NCBI RefSeq assembly: GCF_963583255.1
Contig: NC_084810.1
Location: 11,491,853 to 11,555,852 of the forward strand
Direction of reading: 5' to 3'
DNA: 64,000 nt
Source of the DNA: Pyrus communis
Lineage: Eukaryota; Streptophyta; Magnoliopsida; Rosales; Rosaceae
Numbering within the stretch: position 1 is the first letter of the stretch; each line of letters starts with the position of its first letter. The notes under the pieces were generated by a model that was given only the letters and a program-made list of their open reading frames with translations, had not been told where the DNA came from and ran no database searches. The translations under genes were made by a program, and so were the position numbers. Below, piece by piece: positions 55,392 through 64,000 of this stretch.

Positions 55392-55766
55392 TGTCCAACT
55401 CTTGGGTACTGCCTCCCTATAAACAACACTGCTTCAAGCATATTGCCAATACAACAAAATTAAAACAAAAAAGAAAAAGAGCAAAAAAATATGGTCCTGT
55501 TGTAGGCATAATTTACTAAACAATTATGGAGGCTAGAAAGAAAGAGGGTACGACATAGAGAGAGAAAGAGAAAGATGTGTAATTGTGAGGTGTGTTGTAT
55601 TCCATCCCATTGTGCCTTTATTTATAGTAGTAGGGAAGGTTAATTCCTTACTCTTTTAGGATTACAACTCTTAATAGGTAATCAATTCTTAATAGGAATA
55701 TAAGAGATATTCCTATATCTACTAGGATTTACACAATCACATTCCTAATCTAATATGACTGCAACA

Positions 55767-58700
55767 CTCCCCCTTGAGTGTGTAAATACTCAAGTAAATG
55801 GCACATCAGGTTTTCAATGATGAAGCAAGTACAACTGATAAAGTCATTGGCACAATGAGCAAATGCGAGTCTCAAATCAATGGAAGAATGCATAAAAAGG
55901 TAAAACTCACAAAACCCCGCTATGGTAAAACCCAACGTGGGATAAAACCCATAAACTAAGGAGAAAAAGTGAGAACTTGCATTAAGTCAAAACCATACGT
56001 CTTTTGGATGCAAGTAAAAGAGTTCACAAATGTATGATCAACCCAGGATGGGTGCCTCCTTAAAGCCTAGTTAGGTAGCAAAAACCTAGTGGGAAAAATG
56101 TTCATAATCTTAAGGAAAAAGAGTACATTAAGATCAAGTAAGTATACTTCTGGATACTCCCCCTGAGTTGACATAACTTCCAAATGAGAACTACAAGCAT
56201 TGTATATGAATAATTAGGCATAACAATTCTTGGATAAGCTTCTGGAAGGTTGATTTTGGCAGTGACGTTGTGTAGAGGTCAGCAAGGTTGTCTGGAATCG
56301 GCTTGCATGACTTCAATCTCCTGATACTTTGCTGATGTAGATGTAGAGCAATATGTCTTCGCGTTGACTTCGTTGATGTATCATGACTTGGTCGGGTTGA
56401 TACATGTGGCATAATCTTCATAGATCATCATCGGGACTCAACTATGGATGAAAATAGCAAGTACTTCGAATATGCTCAACAAGAACTCCTAACCATGTCT
56501 CACTTGTGGCGTAGTGAAGTGAGGTGAGTCTTGGAACGTTTTGAAGATTTCGCAACTAAGGTAATTGTTAGATCTACTCGAGATGCGATGGGATTTGCCC
56601 TCGTAGTACCTTCAGGGTACGTCTTTAATACCAATTCAGTGGATGCGTGTAGGCGCAGTACTGCATCTTTACCAAGATCAACAACGAAGGAGATGTCCTG
56701 TCTAATACAATGAGCTAAGTACAACGAAGCACAAAGTTGAACTTAGATTTGGAATTTCGGATTCCATAACCTCTTCAAGGGTCTCATTTGCATATAATGT
56801 ATGCACGATCAAAGGTATACTCAAAGGTGACACATTTGGGGTGTAGTTCGACTGGTAGACCAAGGTACCGTCAGAACAATGCTTGAACTTCAGTCAAGGC
56901 ATAAATGAGTTTTCCTAAGATCCTTCATCTCAAATTCCATCTTCAGGTGTGAGGCAGTTTTCTCAAGCTCTTCCGAAGTCTTAATTCGTGTCAACGACAT
57001 AAACTGTAACTCTTGCAATTCAGAATAAGACTTCATAGTTTAACACGCAAGGGCATAATTCATCCTTGACTGATCAAATAATCACTTAGACTTCGGATTG
57101 TAAGTGAACGCCTCAAACAAGTTAAGAGGGTGTTCTATGATTTTGGAACTATTTGAACCAGTCCATGTAATTCTTCGGGAACTTACATCTAAATCTCCAT
57201 ATCTATATCCTCATGGAGAAACACTAACCACATTTTATAATGCTGCTATCAATCACATGACATTTTGAGAGAAATCTTGCGCCATAAGGCGTGCATCATA
57301 TCGCATTATTTCATTCATCTCATAACGCTTCCTTTCCCACTTGGAACATAACAGGGTTACCTTGGGCAGTGTAGGAATGATAGGTCCAATACACACTTTG
57401 GTAAAGACTTTGACCTGGATTGTAATTTTGATTGTCCAATCAGTTCTACATTGTCACTTAATCAATGGAACACGGTAAGATATCGTAGCTTTTCATTTAT
57501 GTTAGTAGCTACCATATAAGTGAAAACATCATTGATAGTAATCTCATTTCAATTCTATATAGCTCATCCAAACTAGTATACTGACCAAGAACTTTAAGTC
57601 TTATGAGTAATCCAGATTAATCTTATGAGATGGAAATGATTTAAGACAGCGATCGGGTTTAGATTCATTGTTGTGTCGTGTCTTCCTCTACTAGGGAAGT
57701 GAATCCTATGAATCAAGTAATCTATCGTGCTCCAGACCATGACAGATTGATTGGCTATCCGCCGATGTACCAGACCATCCAACAAGGGCGACACACCCTC
57801 CAGAGATGTTGACTCAACGTTCGTTAAGTACATCTATCATTGCAAGCATGTTTGCAGCTGGTATATGATCTCGTCACTTCAGCTAGATCAGAGGAATATG
57901 TCTGGGGCAACATTCTGAAAGCTAAAATTTATCACACTTGTGCGATATGGAGATCAAGATGAGACATAATGGGCAACGTCCACGCAAATTCGTGCTGTTC
58001 TACAGGAGCGTTGACTTTCTTATCTCACCTTAATGGCTGGAAGACTGTCTCATTAAAGTAATAACCCGCAAATGACTCGTAAAGAGATTGCATACAAGGG
58101 CTCTAAGAAAGCTAGTGTGAAAGAGAAAAATAATCGACAAAGATTCACATCCTTCGTTGAGGACCCATATTGGTACGTTGCAACGGTGCAACTTGGCACA
58201 TGGAATGCACACCCAAATGCGTAAATACAAAAATCGTCCAATTGGGACGTCGAATAGGTTGGGTGGTAATGGGCCTCAAGGTGAACCAACATAACTACGT
58301 ACAAGATTGCATAGCCCTAGGAAGAAACCGAAAACTTGGTACGTTCACCAAAATCCAAGTGATCATTTAAATTGTGCTTTATGATTATTAGGTGAGGCTA
58401 TTTTGGGTGAACATGAGAATTCGATGTGCTATTATAAACCCAAAATACATGCAATACTTTATCGAAAACTGTTGATATAAACTCTCCGGCATTATCTAGT
58501 CTCCCAGACCTTAAGGAATAAGTAGGGTGGTGAACCCTTAATAGGCCAGGAGGTTTAGCAACAATGTGTGTGGACAAACATGTGATCAGTTTGTCGATTC
58601 ATTAACCAAAACCATAAGTATTTATATGGTTCGCATTTTGGTTGGATTAGTCCACATATATTCCCCTGAATCCATTGTGAAAAAAGAGTCGTTTCTTATC

Positions 58701-60109
58701 TTTGCTAGGAATGATATAGAAATCAATTTCCCTAATGAGTAGGCTTAGCAAAGTGTGCTTGTAGCCACAAGATCCTTACTTCAGGTAAGGAGATGCGTTA
58801 TGGCATCATTGTTCGACCTAAGTGTCCTAAATGGTCATGCCAAAACAAATAAACTGCTCAATCACCCAGCTCCAAGCCGGCCACAAGTGGCGTGTGCCCT
58901 AGTTGGGAGACAACCCATTGGCCCCAAATCAAAGCTTCAGGCTCATTTTTGGAGGTGGTGCAAATATATTTCACTCTATTTTTTTCAGTGGTTTCATTTA
59001 TGATCATTGTCATCCCGAATATCCTTAAAAATTCAACGACTAGGAGAATTTAAGGTCCCTTAAATGGTAATTCAGTACCATTCACGAAACGAGGAGTGTG
59101 CCAATGCTCTTAATAAGGTTGGATAGACCTGAAGTCGTTGTTAGAGATGTGATTTAGGTGTAAAGTTAGTGTGCGTAGTATCGCATTCATTCAGACAACT
59201 AACTTCCCCACATTCCTACCTAATCATGTGTTTAATTGAATTAGGTCACATGTATAAGAAACATGATTCAATTAACTCATATTCGAGGACAATATCAATA
59301 AGATTATCCATATGTAAAACATACACCAAACTTGAATACAAGAACATGGAAAAATGTTCACAAAGTAAACCAAAGTTACTAGGGTGGATTCGGCCAACAA
59401 GGCCATCTAAGTCAAAATTCTACTTTTCCAATGATATTCGGTGGAGCAAAATTAGTCTCACATATTGACTACTAGAATGGTACTCCTCAACAACATTGGT
59501 AGGGGCACGAACAGGTACATAACCAATGATCTATTCCATTCAGACGGAAGTAGATTCTACAAGGTTAAGGTTTGGGAATATTATCCCTTATTCTTGATGT
59601 TTTAGGTCTTAGGTACCAAGGATCATGCTGCCACATCTTGGCAGGCCCTGATTTTTACCATATGTTGTAAAAACAAACTCGAAATTGGATTGTGAGAGAG
59701 TATGTCATTCGGTGTATCCCTGCCGAAGCAGTGCATCACCATTCGGTAGGCTTTGACCGAACTAGGTCGAGCCATTCGGTAGACTCCAGCCGAACTAAGT
59801 CTATACCTTTCTCTCACGTTTGTGGTAGTAATCAAATCCGAGAATTTGGTTGCAAGCCCGTGGTCAGAAACTAGACCAGGAACACGGCCTGGTTATCCAC
59901 AGAGGCAGTGAAGCCCAAAGGCTTCGGCGCAGGTCCAAGACGTCGTCTCAAGGGGGTCTCTACACTGTGTTGCCACAGCAATGGTGTCACAATCCCAAAT
60001 TTTTTTTTTTCGAACCTAGGGTTTAGGAAACCCTAAATATGCTTCTAATTTATTTTATATACATTGACTCACATATTCCACATAGCAAATATAATTGCGC
60101 AATGCATGA

Positions 60110-60140
<31 letters not shown>

Positions 60141-60505
60141 TGACAAATATATGAACATATACAATATATATTGGAAGGAAAATATAAACATAGGGGGGGT
60201 CATGCATCTTGGGGAATGTTTTCATGCTTCAAGGCCGTTTCAAATATCTTTCTTTATTTTAAGCATACCTAATTGGCAGAAAACAACAAAAGCCTTTGAA
60301 TTTGTAAAAGATCCTTCGCAGAAAGCCGGAATTTCATCTCCAATGCGTTGTATCACATTCAACAAAGAAAAATTAAATTGAATCAATAACATGTAGACCA
60401 ATTCAAAATAATAAATTAATCACAAAAAGAATGATTAAAATGTAATACTCCCCTGATTGAAGAATAAACTTTTGTTAGCGCAGCGTCAAGAGCGTGCTGA
60501 TAACG
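55767..60505 (-). pseudogene. Copia internal region, decayed gag-pol
   Basis: Recognisable minus-strand remnants: RNase H tail PDNLADLYTTSLPKSTFQKL (near 56230-56290), and the RT/RNase H joint MYLAHCIRQDISFVVDL (near 56690-56724). Between 56750 and 60000 the frames are broken by many stops. The remnants suffice for a copia call but not for assigning domains upstream. A TA microsatellite lies at 60116-60140. Confidence 0.7.
59698..59805. repeat. Short imperfect tandem repeat with ATTCGGT / CCGAA
   Basis: Three successive units of about 30-35 bp each contain CATTCGGT followed by GCCGAA or ACCGAAC (near 59704, 59741, 59773). The two motifs are inverse complements (TTCGG/CCGAA), so each unit can form a small hairpin. 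It lies in the gag-side region of the decayed copia. Confidence 0.5.
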
Positions 60506-60775
60506 TGTTGTAAGCATAATTTACTAAACAATTATGGAGGCCAGAAAGAGAGAGGGTACGGCATAGAGAGAGAAAGAGAGAGATGTGTAATTGTGAGGTG
60601 TGTTGTATTCCATCTCATTGTGCCTTTTATTTATAGTAGTAGGCAAGGTTAATTCCTTACCATTTTAGGATTACAACTTTTAATAGGTAATCAACCTCTA
60701 ATAGGAATATAAGAGATATTCTTATATCCACTGAGATTTACACAATCACATTTATAATCTAATAGAACTGCAACA

Positions 60776-61705
60776 AGTCCCACATATTTCTACAAACGAA
60801 ATTAAGAGAACGAAATAATTGAACACTAAGATCTCGACTGCAAGAGCAAGTAGAGGTGGTAGAGATTGATAGATGCGCAGTTAGAAGCTTTTAAGCACGT
60901 GTGGTGCCATGGACACTTTTACCATAAGTGGTTAGTGACCAATTCGTATGATATTTAGATGAAATTGCTGCCGATGTTTAGGCCAACATGTGAAGATACA
61001 GCAGGACCACCAAAATGGTATCCATCGTTTGCCCCTCACATTTTTTCAATTTGCAAATAGCTGCCCTCGAATTCAATCTAGTTTTCTGGGCTTTTTTTTT
61101 ATTTTATATTTTTTATAATAATAATAATAATTATTATTATTACTATACTACGATTTAGTGGTATTCCTCTTCACTTATAAGTGAGTGGTCTTAGGTTTCA
61201 TTTTCATCAAAGATAAATTTAAACTACATTATTCCTAGCCTATTAATGTAGATAATATCGATTGTTCGTAAAAATAACATATTTAAATATAAGAGGTTTT
61301 AGGGAACAGATTCTTATTTAAAAAATTGGAATTAATTGTGGGGCCCACAACATATCGAAATTTAACGATATGAATCCTCTATTTTTCAAATTGAACCTCA
61401 TAGATCATCCTTACAAAATATTAAACAAATCGGAAATATATGAGATATCTAATTGAGTTCAAATAAATTGGCGAACACTTTGTTCTATAAGAAACAATGA
61501 AATTTCATCGTGATAATGAAATAGGAAAATAGTTTTGGATTAAATTAAATTTTTGCAAGAATGATCTAGGAATTGAGACTTACAAAATACACAATTTGGA
61601 TCATTGAAGTTCAACGTGAATTGGACCGTACATCTAGTTCTCATTTTTACCCAAAAATGAGAATTTCTTGAATAAAAGGCATGTTAGATATATTAATTTG
61701 ATTTA
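60776..61705. other. AT-rich intergenic region
   Basis: No coding region. It contains a simple AAT/ATT repeat (about 61117-61142), directly followed by a fragment (TATACTACGATTTAGTGG, then TATTCCTCTTCACTTATAAG) similar to the dispersed repeat next to the TAT element at 17240-17400. Confidence 0.5.
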
Positions 61706-62699
61706 GGGTAAATTACATTTTACCCTCTCAGGTTTAGGGTCGATTTTAATTCCTTCCAACATCTTTAAAACATTTTAATTTCATACATTGACTTATCATT
61801 TTATTTCAATTTCATACATCTGTTAGAAAATCTGTTAAGTAAACAATTAAATGATAATGTAGTGCTGATGTGGCTTCCAAATTTGTGCCACGTGGCAAAA
61901 AAAATAAATTTTTATGCATTTAAAATATTATAATAATTTATCCTATTTAAAATTTAAATAAAAAATAAAAAATAAAACCATCTTCTTCCCCGAGCCTTCC
62001 CTCTTCCTTGCAACCCAAACACCCCACCCCATCCCACCCCACCAACCTCACCCGCGACCCCCCTACCCCATCCCCACCTTCTCGGAGACCACTGCCACGC
62101 CCAAAAATCCCACCCGAGCCCAAAAACCATTCCGCACCCCCCCTGGACCCACTCCCTCTCCTCCGCCCCACCCCATCCCACCCCACCCCTACCTCCCCCG
62201 CAACCCCCCATCCCACCTTCTCCCTCTCCTGTACTATTTTCTTCACCACCAAAACCACATCTGCATCCTAATTATTTCTCCTTCCATCCATCCCCCCACT
62301 TTCACCCCCTAAAGCCGAAGCTTCCCCCCCTCTCCCTCTACGATTCAAGCTTGTGAAAATCCAAATTAAAGGCGTTGAAGGTGTCGAGGTCCTGAAAGAG
62401 TGATTGAGGAGTGTGAAGGTTCGCCACCGAAGAAGGAAGAGAGATCATTAGCAAGATTGGCAGGGGTAGGAGTGGGAGCGGGATCGGAAGCGAAGGAGGA
62501 GAAGATGAAAGGAAATCTGCTAAAGGCGAAGGGAAGGGAGTCAGAGGAGGGGAAAGAGAAGAAAGGGTTGGGGCGGGAAGGGTGGGGGGTTGAGGGGGAT
62601 GGGGGGTTTGGGTTGCTGGGAAGGATTTCTAGGTTGTTGATTTTTTATTTTATTTATTTATTTATTTTAAATAGGGTAAGTCAATGTATTTTAAATGCA

Positions 62700-62730
<31 letters not shown>

Positions 62731-62905
62731 TATCACGTGGCACAAATGTGGCAGCCCACTTAACGGTTTGCTTAACGGATTTTCTAACGGATGTATGAAA
62801 TTGAAATAAAATAATAAATCAATGTATGAGATTGAAAATGTTTTAAAGATGTTATAAGGAATTGAAATCGATCACAAACCTGAGAAGCTAAAATGTAATT
62901 TACCC
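61706..62905. mobile_element. Mutator-like foldback element with GC-rich core
   Basis: It is 1200 bp and flanked by a perfect 9-bp target duplication TTTGATTTA (61697-61705 and 62906-62914). Long TIRs of about 240 bp start GGGTAAATTACATTTTA on both sides and include TTTCAATTTCATACATC and GTGCCACGTG. Inside, the left half is very C-rich (61975-62330) and the right half G-rich (62400-62640) on the plus strand. Parts pair in inverse (GGTTTGGGTTGC near 62609 versus the inverse of GCAACCCAAAC near 62010). No transposase. The GC-rich core is typical of Pack-MULEs that captured gene pieces, but no protein is recognisable. Confidence 0.85.
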
Positions 62906-62914
62906 TTTGATTTA

Positions 62915-64000
62915 TGTTGTTGTAGGCTAGTGCGGTGTCCAAATGAACCTAATTAGGAGATTAATGATGTTTTCTTGTCGTCTATGTGACATGCTTGTTT
63001 CAAATAGTTGTTACATCAAATTGTCACACTCACGAAGAAATATTCATCATAGTTAGTACATTTAGATTGATTATATTCATCAACTTTAATTATGCAGACA
63101 CATGAATACAATATTTTTTTTTTTTTGCCAATTCCCAAAACCCATAATTGCGGAACGGTGAAAATTTTCTTTTGCAGGCACATGAATAGAAGTCGTATAT
63201 ATATTTATTTGGTATCATAAAATGAATTGTCGTCTATATATATATATATATGTATGTATGTATTTTTTTTTTTTTTTTTTTTTTTTATCTTATTGGGAAA
63301 TCATCCACTTCTACTTCCCTTAACCCTAGTCTTTGGAAGCTTATTTAGGATTTGATGTGTTAGCTGTTTATAAATATTTGGGGTTTTGGATCTAGGTCCA
63401 AAAGCATAGGTTTTTTTTTTTTAGACTGAATGCAATTATTCAATTACATATTTTGATACCATTTTTGTCCTTTCAGATAAAAATATTTAAATTCTTGATT
63501 TTTGTATCATTTATTCAGCTTTCAAATTTTAATATAAATACTCAAAATAAAGTATTATCCAGTAGCTACCTTTTTTTTTTTCTTTTTTAACAAACAATAT
63601 TATTTACACTACTTACTGTATACGAAGAAAAATGCATAATATTCAAAGAAATAGACTTTCTGGAGGATCATTGACCTTAAAGACGATTCAATGATTCTCC
63701 AGAAAATTTCCTACAAAATGGATATCATCCTCCAAAATATTTCCTAAAACTAAAATATAAATGCATGATATTGTATTTTTACACTTGCAATTGATAATGT
63801 ATTACCGAACTAATATGTAGAAAAAAAAAGTCGTGAAACCTATGTAACAATGGAAATCGTGATAAACGAATTTGAAGGGAGGAACACAAACATGGATGTA
63901 GCTAGAAATTTCTTCTAGTGGGGGCAATCCGAAAATCAACTAAGAAAACCTTATTATAATATGGCTTATACTTAATATGATAATAGGGATGATTTCAAAT
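62915..64000. other. AT-rich region without recognised feature
   Basis: It contains a TA microsatellite (about 63235-63252), runs of T (about 63265-63286 and others), and no ORF longer than background. The last bases are plain intergenic sequence. Confidence 0.5.

Larger units (their letters stand above)
55498..60775 (-). mobile_element. Degenerate Ty1/copia element with both LTRs, minus strand
   Basis: LTRs lie at 55498-55766 (3' LTR) and 60506-60775 (5' LTR), about 269 bp each, with TGTTG...CAACA ends. They differ at many sites. Possible target duplication: GGTCC (55493-55497) / AGTCC (60776-60780). On the minus strand, the primer site TTATCAGCACGCTC follows the 5' LTR and the polypurine tract CAAGGGGGAG precedes the 3' LTR. 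The interior is heavily mutated, without long ORFs. Confidence 0.85.

Noticed and set aside
62008..62702. Pro-rich and Gly-rich frames on both strands
   Set aside because: They are produced by the C-rich/G-rich core of the Mutator-like element; no conserved protein.
1..64000. tRNA genes
   Set aside because: Only primer binding sites complementary to tRNA ends were seen; I found no cloverleaf by eye, although a tRNAscan run would be needed to exclude one.

Overview
This is plant nuclear DNA: spliced genes with GT-AG introns, plant retroelement lineages (Ty3/gypsy TAT with two RNase H domains, a Tekay-like gypsy, Ty1/copia, Cassandra-type TRIMs, RTE and L1-like LINEs) and a nuclear plastid fragment. 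The mix of Cassandra arrays and the LTR and MITE types suggests a woody Rosaceae genome such as apple or pear; that placement is recognition from memory, not a search. Only two ordinary host genes can be supported. Nearly everything else is transposon, often nested.

Left part (1-17.4 kb): a CACTA-like element end (1-845), a broken CXE18-like carboxylesterase fragment (1071-1683, minus), a MITE, an L1-like LINE remnant (3.5-4.8 kb), then the gene for the exon junction complex protein Y14/RBM8A (5131-16350, plus; four coding exons, 202 aa). Its second intron is 8.8 kb because it contains a rearranged gypsy element (about 7.5-14.43 kb). That element is circularly permuted, carries arrays of a tiny 214-bp-LTR retroelement inside gag, and contains a second, inverted copy of gag plus array, so the pre-mRNA holds a large inverted repeat. 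A short RTE LINE fragment lies further along the same intron.

Middle part (17.4-33.4 kb): one 15.5-kb TAT-lineage gypsy element with many stops. It holds gag, protease, RT, RNase H, a second aRNase H and integrase on the plus strand, a 129-bp tandem satellite, and a plant mobile domain (PMD) gene on the opposite strand. A plastid rpoA fragment sits in the integrase region and a hAT-like element in the PMD first exon. The 3' LTR is truncated and joined to a copia tail.

Then comes the second host gene (34408-37441, plus; eight coding exons, 641 aa), a CCCH zinc finger plus RRM RNA-binding protein of the AtC3H46/53 type.

Right part (38-64 kb): a MITE, a degenerate copia, and an approximately 1.9-kb long-inverted-repeat element swollen to 9.8 kb by insertions. 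These are a structurally intact copia with apparently identical 272-bp LTRs and one long ORF, a hAT MITE, and another TIR element that itself holds a three-LTR Cassandra array and a Cassandra solo LTR. After that: a 664-bp TIR element, a degenerate minus-strand copia with both LTRs (55.5-60.8 kb), and a 1.2-kb Mutator-like foldback with a perfect 9-bp target duplication and a GC-rich core. The last 1.1 kb shows nothing recognisable.

The two host genes are both RNA-binding proteins, but nothing in the sequence links them functionally. Positions of introns, TIRs and target duplications were read by eye; identities were not computed.
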